This document shows, in pieces, positions 24,901-36,871 of a stretch of 64,000 bases of DNA. Location of the stretch: assembly GCF_001640805.2 (NCBI RefSeq), contig NC_066849.1, positions 26,285,237-26,349,236 of the forward strand, in the 5' to 3' direction. The notes under the pieces were generated by a model. That model had not been told where the DNA came from and ran no database searches. It saw only the letters and a list, made by a program, of their open reading frames with translations. Each line of letters starts with the position of its first letter. Positions within the stretch are counted from its first letter, which is position 1. The DNA comes from Lates calcarifer (taxonomy: Eukaryota; Chordata; Actinopteri; Centropomidae). The position numbers and the translations under genes are program-made.

Positions 24901-27900
24901 ACCTAAAACCTTCTGACTGTCTCCATCTTTCTATAACTTCAGCATCTCTTGACCTCTCTCTCTCTGTCACACACTCACAGATTTTATCTTCTGTCAGGAA
25001 TGTATGAACCCTCCTGTGTTTCCTCATGAATCCGCAAACCCATGACCTATGTTTGAGTGTTTTCATGTTCGCTGGTTGATCCATTAGTTTATGAGCACTC
25101 ACAATAAGCCTCAGCAGAACATGGCTGTGTGAGTGTGTGAGGTGGTACATGAAGATAAATATATACAACAGAAAGAGAAACAGTGTGGTTTTGGTTGCAC
25201 TGATGCATTCAGAACACAGCGACTCAGCTGTTTACCTCCATTCTCAGATTTGCTGCGTCTTGAGTTTAAACATAATCATTTCCAACTGATCAGATGAGAA
25301 CATCAGGCAACACAAAACATGAAAATCCCACTATATGTTACTGTTTTTCTTAATGTGTGATATTCAGTTTTTTCTGTGATGGGAAGGTACAACTGAAATT
25401 TTTAACTTGTTAAAATGGTGGCAAGTGAAATTATCCATCAGAGGCATTTAATACATTTCAATTTCTTTCTTTCTTTTTAATATTTTTTTTTGTTAACAGC
25501 AGGATCAGTGATCATTTCACCTTTTCCCCTGGAGCTCCCCACGTGTCTGCTCATGTTGTACCACAGCAGATATTAAAAAGAAATCATATTCATAGCATAT
25601 CTCTGTGCTGTTGCACTGCCTACCTCAGGCAGTAGCTCTGCTCTGTGCAAACTAAACATGTGTATAAGGTGACACAATAAGAGGACAAACATATAATGCC
25701 TTCTTTCATTTCAGCTGCATTATGTCAGGTTATCTCTACATTTGATTCTGTAAAACCTGAGATTCTCTGAGAGAAAACACTGTAATCCACTGCAGTGACG
25801 ATGAGATTCTGACATGTGATTATGAAGATACAGTAATTATTTCAGGTGCAAACAGAAAGCCTGGCTGCTGCCATGGTAATGTTAAGTCTAATAATATTTT
25901 ACTGCATTTGTACACCAGCTTTGGATTTCTCTTCTCTCCCTCTTATTTCGAGTTGAGGTGCTCTTTAAAGTGGCAGCTCTCCTCTCAAATAGAATTGATT
26001 TAAATGAGAATCTCTATTTGACAGGCCACTCTGCCTCTGTGAGTCTCTAACTCTCTGCTTTAGTCTAATCATTGATATTGGATTATCTGGGTCCAACTTT
26101 TCCAAGAATCCCTGGTCGATGTTGCAGTTTTTCCTCAGAAAATTGCTTGTTCGACTGAATCAGAGCGCTGTAACGCTGGATGAGAGCAGATGATCACATA
26201 GCTTTTGTAGTGTAATATGATTCTTATTGGAATGCTGCTGCAAGAGCACACAAAGCACAAACACATCACTAACAGGCAAACACACAATGCACAGAGGAAC
26301 ACAGGGGTTTTGTGTATTACATTAAAATGCAGCTTTATCTGATTAAACCATACTGCCGTCATTGTGTGTGAACAGGGGATTGATTTTTGTCCTTCAAATT
26401 TCCTGTGGCCCAAGTTCAAGTTCAGTCAGAGTGCGTCTTTCTTCTGTGTTAGTTCTGGACCTTACGGCCTTGGACGACGTGCGGAACGAGGCAGCCTTTG
26501 CTTCACATGAGACACACGGTCCTTTACTGGGTCACTGAGCATCTTTTACGTCTATGATAGGACCTCTTTACATCCACTGTACCTGTACACTCTACTTCAA
26601 GATAATAGAGACATAATCAGTGTTCTGTCCTCAAACGCCTCGCCACAGTGACCTCAACAATAGTCTGAAAAAATTCAAACAGGCCTTGCATTTCATCCAT
26701 TTTTTTGTCGTCGTTCCTTGAAAGCTCTGACACTGAGTCAGTTTGTGATTTGACAGCCCTGACCCACTTAAATAGAAACTCGAGAATCATTATTGTTGAT
26801 GTTGTGACACCTTTCACTTTTGTCTAAGCAGAAAGAAAGAAAGACCCACTTACAGTTACTACGATACCCAGTAGTCACTGCAGATGCTGTGCTGATGCCA
26901 CAGTCATGTAGGATGAAAGTTAAGAGATGAAAATATTCCCATGGTTATGGCTCGAGAGCATTCAGCTTATATTGTGTATGGCTTCAAGTAACTCATCCTG
27001 TCAACTTTGTATTTAATTATCTTTACTTTGTCTGACATATGTTATACTCTGAGTTATATGTAAATATGGAAAATTCTGACTTAAAAAAGCACCATATGAA
27101 TAAAGTTATTAAATGCGATCACTTGTGTACCAAGCCTGATCATCAGAGCTTTCAGAAATAACTCAATAACTCACCAATAGCTTTAGTTTTGTACAGCTGG
27201 GAAAGTTTTTTGTGTACGTGAATATGGATCTGATTAAAGAAGAGGTAACTAAGATGTATCCAAGAACCAAGTGGACACCATCTCAACTTTCTACTTGTTG
27301 ATATGTGCTGTGGACAGATTTCAGTCAAACTGGAAAAATGGAGGTTGTAGATCTTCAGCCCTGCTCAGTATGAAACTGCAGTCAAGCAACACATTACTTA
27401 GTAAGTGTTAAGTGTACTGACACTTTTTTAGATAATGAGCATGGGAGAGAATTGCAGTAATTATATTACAGTTACTAATCTGAGTACTACTATTGTGTGT
27501 TTGTTTGTTCACTGTTACCAGGAGGTTAATAGAGAATTTATGTTGTTTTTGTCGGTGTGTGTTTGAACTGAACTGGTCAGGTACGTGTTGGTTTGGCTCA
27601 GTAGCTGGATGTGTGGGGGGGTAGAGTAGAAATACAATTCTCAGTAACTCTGGTGTTGTCTCATTTCAATGTTGTGTCCTCTCAGCTTTCCTGCTAACAA
27701 AAGCCTTAAGTGAGGAATCACTTGGTTTTGCTCGGAGGTGGAGGTTTTGTAAATCCCAGACTTCAGAGGTGATGCTGTGTGGTCTGATTGTGTAACCTTA
27801 ATAAAAATGACTTCACCTGACCTTCAAACAGTAAATACAAACTATTATCCAAGCACGTCTAACACTCCACCCAGTCTCATCCAAGCTAATCAACCATTCC

Positions 27901-29777
27901 TGCCAATTGGATTCTCTGTAAGATGCAACAATCCAATAACTAGACTCTGCTCTTGACTATTGACCCAGCACCACTCCATCCACTCATCCGCTCATCAATC
28001 TATCCTTAGATTCATCTGTCCATCTGTCAACTGATCCATAGCCAAAGCCTGTCAGACAAAGTCTTGATTAGCTGACGGACGGATCAAGTGTGGAGAGGGA
28101 ATTTGGCCATTTACCTGTGTTTGTGTGTGTGTCAGCGTACGGCCAGTGATATGATGCAGAAAGCAGGAAGAGGGATAGAAAAAAACAGAGGAAAAAGAAG
28201 AAGTGTGTACGGAGAGAAAGGTTGAGATTGAGGAGAAGGACAAAGACAAATTGAAGGTTAAGTGACAGGTTGGAGTTGTTCCTTCAAGAGGAAGATCAGA
28301 AAAATCAGCCTGAACCTGTCGATGCATCACAACCCAGACACTTACATGAAGTGATAATCAATAATGACCTATTTGGTCATGAGTGAACATGAGTGTGTGT
28401 GTAGCCGTGTGTTTCTGTACATCTGTCTTCAGGTCATGTTGGTGAAATGCTAAGCTGAGTGAACAAATAGGGTCTGAGCCTCCTGCTGTGTGTGTTGAAA
28501 TATCCAGACTACACTGCTAAATGTGTTTACTTGATTCAGGACTCAAAAGGACTTGATGAGGTGCAGACTTTTCTCAGGGAGCAGGAAGAGTGACACAACG
28601 TGAGAAAAATGTAGGCTGATGTTTTCCGGGAAGGCTGCAGAGACTAAAAGGTGAAAGTGAGACAGAGGATGAAGACTTTGGGATAGAGAGAATAAGAGAG
28701 AAAGAGAGAGAGAGGATTGAATTGATCTGGGGACTTTTCGCTCCCAATCCCTCAGTGAGCAGTGTAATGATGCTGTGTTGGCTGTGGCCCCAGAACCCAA
28801 CTCTGTTTCATTAGGTGTGATTAAAGCTGCCCTGCTGACTGAGGCCATCCTGCTCAGCACACCTCATCTCACCCCTCCGACATCACTCAACCCGGCAGAG
28901 CCAGGCCTCTGCTCCCCTAAATCAGCTACGACTGTGTCGGTGTGGTTAAAACATGTTAGCAAAACAATGAGCACAGAAAGCTAAAAAAGCTCCACAGAGC
29001 TGAGGGTAAAGTGTTAGTTCTCTGTGGCTTTGTCACCACAAGCTATGAATTTTAAATTACACTTAGTCATTCAGGCCATTGTTAATATTAAAATGGGGAT
29101 TAGTGCAGCTTTGAGGTCGTCAGCAGGAGAGGACATGAAGTTAATTTTCTTCCTCCACTTCTGAAATAATTCCTGGGAATCTGTGGTTTTACTGCTGGCT
29201 ACACTTGTTTCATAGCTGGTAACAGAGCAGTTGTCTGGTCTGCATCTGCAATAAACAAGTCAGCAGACACTCGTCTGTCTTTAACAAAGGGATTTACTGT
29301 CCTCTTTGGCAGCAAAACACAGGTCTGTACATACTTTAACTCCTCGGGGCTTAGATACTTTTCCAGCTGATTAACTAACACACACATGCACTGTACATCA
29401 ATATGGCATCTGAGCTGCTTTATCAGACACACTGACATTTATTTGTTTGTCTTTGTGAAATAGGTGTTGCTGGAGGTTAGGTGGTGAGCTACTGTAGCTG
29501 ATGATCCTCCAGTAAAGTTTGCTGTGAACATGGTGGAGCTAGCCAGCCAATGATAGCCCTTCAAGCTAGTTTGCTTTCTGAAATTGCTAGTTCTAGTTGT
29601 TTACCCAGCCAGCCAGTCTGCCACTGAGGCCACCCTGGTCATCCAGCGGTCAACTGGGTCGCCCACGTACGGCTCACAAGTGACACTAGGGCAAAAAAGA
29701 AGCATGGATTAATCTCATCAGAGCACAGACAGATCGTGGTTAAATAGATCTCCGATCAATCTGGTGATTTCTGATCT

Positions 29778-29824
29778 CAGACACCAATTTTCCCGGTGTC
29801 TGATACCAAGAAAATTGGCGTCTG
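29778..29824. other. intronic inverted repeat (hairpin)
   Basis: The arms cagacaccaattttc (29778-29792) and gaaaattggcgtctg (29810-29824) pair at 14 of 15 positions around a 17-base loop. The loop also holds ggtgtctg, which can pair with cagacacc of the left arm as an alternative 8-base stem. It lies in the sense strand of the intron and would be present in pre-mRNA. It may be the relic of a small inverted-repeat transposon. I see no evidence that it is a microRNA. Confidence 0.6.
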
Positions 29825-30131
29825 ATAAGAACAAATAGCTGTTTTTGTTCTGCACGAAGCAGCTGTCTGCGTTTTCCATCATTGATTAAAATTAGTCGTT
29901 AACATTCTGTGAAAGGCCTTCATGGTAAATTCTTGTAAAATCTTATTATTTATTTGTGTCCACATTATGTCCATTTGAATTTTCACAGCACTAAGTAATG
30001 AACCTAGTGACTTCAAAGAAATCATGTGCATTTCTTCAGAACAATCGTGCCATTTTGCTGTTAGCGTGGGAAAGACACACAGTCATGTTTCAGCAAAATG
30101 TGTCTTAAACAAGCAGTTTTTGTCACTGCTG

Positions 30132-30163
<32 letters not shown>
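30132..30163. repeat. (CT)16 microsatellite
   Basis: A perfect CT run of about 32 bases. Confidence 0.96.
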
Positions 30164-30165
<2 letters not shown>

Positions 30166-30634
30166 CTCTTTGAAGTCATAACTCATGACCAACCAACAGA
30201 TTGTCTTCTGGATGCATACATACAGGATCTGCTCTATTGAAAATCCTGTTTTGCAAACCTAAATGTTGTCATTGTCCAACACAAAGTAGTTACACAGAGC
30301 CTCTTTGTACAAACCTAACAACCATGTATGTTTTTAGAAACCTGGTAAATAAATAATTGTACCAGACACAGTAGATTTGCAGTTGTAGATATTGTTGTGT
30401 TTTCAGTCTTATCACCTGAACTTCAGCAGTAGATGGAGTTTGGTTAATTATCATGTGTCTGTTCAGTTCAAATTTTTCTCTTCCATGTTGGCTTCAAAAA
30501 CTGAAGTTCAAAGTTTTATCCTGACATTATAACTAAACCTGTTTTCTCAGCGCGATCTCCAAGGTCAGGAATGAACTTAGAAAATATAGTTCATTTATAG
30601 CTTAGCTATGTATAGCTTTCTATACACCTTTACA

Positions 30635-30658
30635 CTATATATATATATATATATATAT
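30635..30658. repeat. (AT)n microsatellite
   Basis: About 24 bases of alternating TA flanked by AT-rich sequence. Confidence 0.95.
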
Positions 30659-31311
30659 TTATAGTGTCTTCGAGGAATACCTCCTGTCTAGGTTCAACAC
30701 AGGTACAATTTCACATCATGTGACATCACATTTCTGCACCAAAATATCCCCAGGCCACGAAACAAAAAAAGGTGGCAAAGTGGATTCAGGAAAAAACAGG
30801 AGAAAAAGAGTTGCTTCTCTGAGTGGTCGACACTTGATGGCACACATCCAGACTGTGGTGAACTCTGATACAGAGCTGCTTAAAACAGCCTGGGATTCAA
30901 GGATAGCACACTTGATGCTGATTATGACGATTCCTGCTGTGAGTGCATCTGCAGCATTATCAACTCTGAGCATTCCCTGCTGCATTTTCACAGCTGGACA
31001 GTGGTTTAGAGAGGTTTTAAAGAGTTAAGCTGCAAAACTCAGTACAAAGAAAGAAGCTTGGTTGTATGTAATTTCCCCAGTGCAAATTACAAACTCAAGT
31101 GCAGCAGACATTAGCATTGTAACTAGCTAGTATTGCTCAATTGTTTGTGCCAGAAATGCAAACTAATCTAACACCATCACCACCATCATTATTATCACCA
31201 GCACAAATCCCAACCTAATAAAAAATAGCGCTCTCAAATTTACAAATTCCAATCTGCTCTTCAGGAAACAAATTGTTTTATGCTCTAATACCCCTTCACT
31301 AACCCACCCCA

Positions 31312-31339
31312 ACACACACACACACACACACACACACAC
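31312..31339. repeat. (CA)14 microsatellite
   Basis: A perfect CA run of about 28 bases. Confidence 0.95.
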
Positions 31340-31621
31340 GCCAGAAAAAGTGTATTAATATCGTTTCATGAGCGTGGGTCCCATGGCAACACCAAATTTG
31401 CTCTGTCTGGGTGTTGGGGTGATCGAATCCCCCAGACAAATCACTGCACAATAACACAGGCCTCAGTGTGGAGATGTGAAGAGGTCATCCATTGATATTA
31501 ATGCGCGGTGGTTTACTGGCCTGTGTGATTGGTTAAGTTTATTCAGGCATTAGTTAGAGGGGCAAATCAATGGGATTTAACAGCCATTTTGACTCCAGAG
31601 AGTCTGGTGCATATGGTCCCA

Positions 31622-31640
31622 GGGTGGGGGTGGGAGGGGG
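31622..31640 (+). other. strong G-quadruplex motif
   Basis: Four G-runs of 3, 5, 3 and 5 bases are separated by single-base loops T, T and A. This is among the most stable quadruplex patterns and lies on the coding strand, so it would be present in the pre-mRNA. A purine-rich block (gga, gaaa and gagg words) follows to about 31870. It lies about 845 bases upstream of the exon at 32485. Confidence 0.7.
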
Positions 31641-32317
31641 TGAGGAAGATGAAGGATGGAGGGAAAAGAATAGGAAAAGAAAGATAAGGAGGGAAAGGAA
31701 AGGAAAAGAGGAGCAAAGGGAGCTGGTGTAGGAGGATAAAGGATAAAAGGCAAACAGGAGAAAGGTCAGGGAGGAAGAGGAAGTGAAGCAGGGGGAGGAA
31801 GGTTGAGCAGAAATGGGGAAGGACAAGTGGAGGTAGCGTAAAAGAGGAAGGCTGAGGTGAAAGATGGAGGACAGCAAAAAACGTCCTGCGGCGCCGTGTG
31901 GTTTGTCCTTTGCTAATCTGCTGGAGCGCTCGCGTAGACACACGCAGGCCTGTTATCTGCTGTTTCGTCTACCGGCAGATAAATCTGTAAATTGTCTTTG
32001 TGGGTTTAACATCTCAGCATCTTTTTTATCTGTGGCTGAATGATAGTATTCCCCTTTTCCCAGAAACAACTGACCGTGAGACTTGAAACACTCTGACCAA
32101 TCAGATCACTTCTGATACATCCCACATTTATTTTATTTATACAGAGTTTTCTCCAGTAGAACTATCCAGACTCCAGCTCATAGTACATGGTATTTGAAAG
32201 TGCATATGAAGGTTATTCATGTTCACTTTGTCAAAGTGTTTTAGTTGGATTTTTTAGTTGACTCGGCTCTTTGATTCCTCGCCATCAAAGACACTTTTCA
32301 CTGATTGTCTGCCTTCA

Positions 32318-32368
32318 GGCCCCTGAGCCTGGGCCCCTGAGCCTGGGCCCCTGAGCCTGGGCCCCTGA
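32318..32368 (+). repeat. 14-base tandem repeat next to a splice acceptor
   Basis: The unit ggcccctgagcctg is repeated three times exactly (32318-32359), followed by a partial fourth copy (ggcccctga). It ends about 116 bases before the acceptor at 32484. Confidence 0.93.
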
Positions 32369-32484
32369 TGCCCTTAGGAAACCTGGTTTGGGAACCCATC
32401 CATCCTTAGAACCAAAAAAATCAAAATATCACACGTTTAATCTCTAACACTTCCTGTCTTTGTCTCTGTCCTTTGTCCCCTCAG

Positions 32485-32616
32485 ATCCAGTCTCAGTGGA
32501 TCTGGACCAGTATGATGTGGTTTCTCTGACTGATGCTCTCAGAGGTTTCCTGCAGGACCTGAATGCCCCCATCATCCCAGCCACAGCCTACAGTGAGCTG
32601 GTCTACACTGCTCAAG
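32485..32616 (+). CDS. pik3r2: PI3K p85 regulatory subunit, central BH-domain exon
   Basis: An exon of 132 bases, phase 1 at both ends (cctcag|at cca ... caa g|gtagag). The peptide runs DPVSVDLDQYDVVSLTDAL, then RGFLQDLNAPIIPATAYSEL, then VYTAQ. It aligns with p85-alpha [20 protein letters not shown] and the LDLPNPVIPAAVYSEM stretch. The phrase FLQDLNAPIIP is the p85 version of the RhoGAP motif YLRELPEPLIP, which forms a core helix and turn. The DLDQYD wording is closer to the DVDQWD segment of human p85-beta than to p85-alpha. Third-position GC use is typical of coding sequence and unlike the AT-rich intron on either side. Confidence 0.87.
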
Positions 32617-35600
32617 GTAGAGCGTGATACACTTCTTCTTTAACTTCATTTTTTTTTTAAATGCAGTTTCTTCAGGGAGTTTCTCACATGTCCACTCATC
32701 TCATGCCTGGATGAATAAAACCAAAACTATCACTAGAAATAAGAAAAAAGCCATACTTCAGTGTATTTATATATTTTAATTGAATGAACTAAGCCTTACT
32801 TATACAATGGAAAATGTCAAAGAACAAGGCCAGAGTTCAAATTTTGGAAAACCTTTTGGAAGTAAAACTACTAACGCAGCTACGACCCACATATAAGTCC
32901 AGATTTTGAGTTTCCCTGTAGCTGTAAGCAGCATTTTCATGGCTGGTGACTGCTGTGAGTTCAGGCCTGCAGCTGCATCCTCAGTCATGCGCTCTCCTTT
33001 CCCTCCACTGTCACGCACTGTAGGTTTAAACTCTGGAGCTAAATATGAGCTCGTGGTGTTTTTATGCCTCTGTCACTTGGCATGAGCGCCGACACTCGTC
33101 ACACCTGACAGATTTCTGCTATATCTGGATGTAAAGACGATGAGCCTGTAACCTCGCGTCAGCGTCAAATTTCTGCTAATCTCCTGACAGCTTCAGGATT
33201 CAGAAGGAACAAAGTCTCAGCTGAAACGTGGCTCGGTGCCAGTATCTTCCTCTGTCTTCTCATTTTCTGTACAGCTGACCTGCTTGTTCACCCTTTCACC
33301 TGCCACCCACCTCGCCCAGCAGGCCCTCCTCTCTCCAGCTTTTAGGGACTCTCACAGTCTTATCTATTTTTCATGACCCGTCCCTTGACATTCAGAGTTT
33401 GGTGCTTTGTGTGGGCGGTGTGCGTGCCAGTGTGTGGAAATAAAAGACAGTCAAAAACAGACGGACACATGGACAGATGAACAGACCGACGAGTGTGTTG
33501 GCGTCATGCATGCTAGCGTGAGTTTTTCAGGAACCGTCTGAGCTCGCAGGAAGTTCACACCAGCTTCCCTGCAACCTCCTCCCAAAATATTACTCGTCTA
33601 AGCTCCTTGACATGATCTCCAACTGAAAACCCCCTCAATTATGTAAGTGCTTTTCTCTCTCTCTCAATCCTCGTCCTGTTAAGTGACAGCCCTTTTTTTA
33701 TTTTACTTATTCATGGAAACATTTTAAGTCAGGATAAACCACCTCTAAAGGATGCATCAAGTATTTTGCGGAGGTTGTCCGAGAATAAGCCCGTTGAAAT
33801 TGAACTTCTTATTTGGGAAGAGGTCACTTGAAGAGCAGGGAGTGATTTCTTCTGTGAAATCAAAGGATATTATAAGATGGGGTTAGAGGTCTGAAGTATT
33901 TAATTTGTATAGTGAGGATAAGTCATGCAATAATATTGAGGGATCCCTGAAAAATAAACTATTTGCTCGAGGGTTGAGAGTCTTTTCTGTCCCCCTTTGC
34001 TGTCTTTTTATGAAGTCATTTAGGTGTGTGTTTCACTCAGCCTTCTGTTCTTATTGATTCTCATATCAAAAGATCGATATCTAAACTCAGTAATCTGGAG
34101 TAAATATGTATTTTATCATGAACAGGGACAGGCAGCTGATAGAAACTACGTCTCCTTTCCGCCTGAACTGCAGCTCTTTCAATGTGTAAGAGTGTTGATG
34201 CTGAACTTTTTCAATTCTCAGAAAAGCAACAACAACGCTGTATGTGATGTTTGTGGTGTGAGAGGACTGTGAGGTACTGTGGCAACACCACAAACCTGGT
34301 TTGGAATCTGAGATTTAGTCACAATACAGAGAGATGAGGTTATGCAGCGGCCGTCTGAAGAAGAGGAGAAGAAAGGTGGTATTAGATCGTGAATAATGAG
34401 CTAACAGCTTGTTTTATTAGTCATTATTCATCGTGTTATTTTGGGACTGCCGTCTGTGGGCGTCTGTTGTGTAGAGTAAAATCTAACCTTCATAGATGTG
34501 TCCACCATGAATCAGATAAAACACACAGCAGTATCATCAGCAAAGATGATTTTCTTTGCTTGGTTTGTGTCACTGTATTTATTTTTACTCTGTAACTATC
34601 ACTCTGTTCACCCTCTACTGTAAATACTTGAGTTTGAAGGGGATGTCTTTGTGATTACATCCATATGGATGGAATCAGTAACGTCTTCCTCATATGAAGA
34701 CACTTACTGTCCCGTCTCAGTCTGATCCCTGAGATTTGTCGGTGTTGTAACAGTTAAAATCCCCTCTCATGCTTTTTTATTTCTTACCTTTCCTCTGGCT
34801 GTCCTGCTCTCCAGGAGACGAGTCATTTTCTCATCTGTTTGATCTGAGTCCAGTCACTGGCTCATCACGGGGGAAATCCACATACACCGTTAGAAATAAA
34901 GATAACATGTTCAGAGTAGGAGGGGATTTTTAAAAACTTTATCCACCTTCTTGGTCTGCCACTGGTACAATGAACACAATTTTGATTCGCCCCAAAAGAT
35001 GTTCTAACATCTACTTGAACTCACACAGTCTGTGAAGATATCAGGGTGAATTTGGGTAAAAAAAATAATAATTTGAACATGAAATCTGTCTGCAAAACAA
35101 AACCAAATCCAATCTAAAAATGTAAGTTTATGTGCGTCATCTCGGAGTCAAACTCTGTTTAACCCTCAAATTAGTTTAATCATTTTCTATTTCAGAGCTG
35201 TCTTCATTCTGTTGGGTTTTTTTCAGTAACAGAATAATTACATTTGTTGTCATCAGATGGCTGTAATCCTCCTGTGATCCTCCTCTCATCTGCCCCTGCA
35301 ACATCCTGACCACAATCAGCCTTTTGTTATCAGGGCCGAGCCATTTTTCACTTTTATTATTTTCAGCTTTTTTCCAGGAAAGACATGAGGACTGTGATGC
35401 TGTCACATGCGTGAATCTGCCTTAAACCATTTTAAAGTAATGATTCTTGCAGAGCAGATGAATGGATGTGACGCTGTTTTTAATTTGAGGTCAGTTGAGA
35501 GTTACAGCCTGAGAATTCTCATTTTTATAGATTTCAGGTGGATTTCTGTATCTCAGTGTTTTATTTTCCAAATGTAAAAGTCAGAGCAGTTATTCATCGC

Positions 35601-35955
35601 CTCTTTTTCTTTCTCACATTGCCCCTCTGCTCCTTCATCCTCCTTCTGTCTTTCGTCTGTGACTCACTTATCTTAATAATTTAATCTGAGGCCTTCTCTA
35701 CTTCCTTCCCTCTGCCCTTTATTCATTTCTTTTCCTCACGCCCTCCCTGCCCTCTCATGCCTATTTTTTATCCTCTCCCTGTCTATTCTCATTCATTAGT
35801 TTTGCCAGAGTTAGTTAACCTTAATGGCCTAACCCAGGTCATCGTCTATGAGGACAAAGGCCAGCTGGCAGCGTCTGACTGACCACTGTCCATCTGGACC
35901 TAAAGAGGAGATGAGAGGAAGACACAGACTGGGCCTGTGTTTCTCATTTAACTGA

Positions 35956-36085
35956 TGCACTTAATGGCCAAAAGTATGTGGACAAGACTACAAGCATTAA
36001 TGTGCTTCTCTAACAGTCTCCTGGTTTCATGCTTTCCACCAGATGACAAACCTGCTGCAGGGATTTGCTCCCATTCAGAGCTTTT
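35956..36085 (+). mobile_element. fragment of a teleost DNA-transposon-type repeat (ggccaaaagtatgtggaca end)
   Basis: The terminal words tggccaaaagtatgtggaca (35965-35984), gctttccaccagatg (about 36031-36045) and ctgcagggatttgctcccat (36054-36073) follow each other as in a very common fish Tc1/mariner-like or related element. Only about 130 bases remain, so it is a relic. Family class is from memory. Confidence 0.65.
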
Positions 36086-36820
36086 CACCCTGGAAATCTT
36101 TGTACGTTTGTGTTGTAAAGTTGATGTGACTCACACCGGCAATGCTCGAAAGTGACAAAAAGCATTTTAGTCACCTGAACTATTTCAGATCTTTACTGGC
36201 TCAAGAGATGTGTTTTACGTCAGGATGTCTCTTGAGCTCACTTGGCATTCATGGCTGCATTTGATAGCTTTTCCCTGCAGATGAGTCATTGCAGTGTCAG
36301 GTGGCTGGTAACCCCTGTCTGCGATGAGCTGTAAACCAAAGATGTATCAGCATTTTTTTCTGCAGATCTTTCCGTCACTTGCTCGGACAGACGCCTAATT
36401 TTAATATAGTGATATCAGTGTTTACTGCTCTGTTTTAACAAGCTTGAAAAGGTGAAATTTGTCCCTGTGCTTTTGGCTAAGGTCATCTTATCTGTTTAAT
36501 TAGTGTGAAATAAGCCAGCAGTAAGTGAGAGTGGTTTTTTTCTCCCTTTGTGCATCTTAGCAAAACAACTAAAACTGGTAATTAAGTTTCCTCTCCAAGG
36601 TAAAAGGCATAAAAATGTGAATTATTTATCTGTTGAGAAGCTCTGCTCAACCCCATTTCTATTCATCCCTCACCCCTCCATACCCACCCCACCCCCCACT
36701 GTCCAGTTGTCCAGTCTCCCAGAGTCCCCTGGGGGCAGATGTACAGACCAAGTTCCCTCTCCAGCCTTGACCTCTGCTGACCAGCAGGGTCAACCACAAT
36801 CCATAACAACAGAGGGAGGA

Positions 36821-36826
36821 GTGTGT

Positions 36827-36869
<43 letters not shown>
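36821..36869. repeat. (GT)n microsatellite
   Basis: A GT run of about 49 bases with a single ATG interruption near 36831. Confidence 0.96.

Positions 36870-36871
<2 letters not shown>

Larger units (their letters stand above)
11957..32484 (+). other. 20.5 kb intron
   Basis: This large intron separates BH exons whose codons fit exactly (g|at gives Asp). It contains a CpG-rich promoter-like island near 16 kb, a composite repeat with inverted ends near 18.0-18.8 kb, microsatellites, a hairpin near 29.8 kb and a G-quadruplex motif near 31.6 kb. Pyrimidine-rich low-complexity sequence lies at about 19430-19660. The stretches 11957-15950, 19700-29700 and 30660-31300 show only AT-rich sequence with scattered short open frames and no gene that I recognise. 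gctagct-rich words of a type frequent in fish introns occur at 23635-23725 and 29460-29600. Confidence 0.8.

Noticed and set aside
28775..28984. Possible exon in a GC-richer patch
   Set aside because: No p85-like peptide and no need for an extra exon, because the flanking exons join exactly in phase.
30635..30660. AT-rich run resembling a TATA region
   Set aside because: It is a plain (AT)n microsatellite with no promoter context downstream.
32318..32368. Regular direct repeats considered as a CRISPR array
   Set aside because: The units are contiguous with no spacers and lie in a vertebrate intron. It is a simple tandem repeat.
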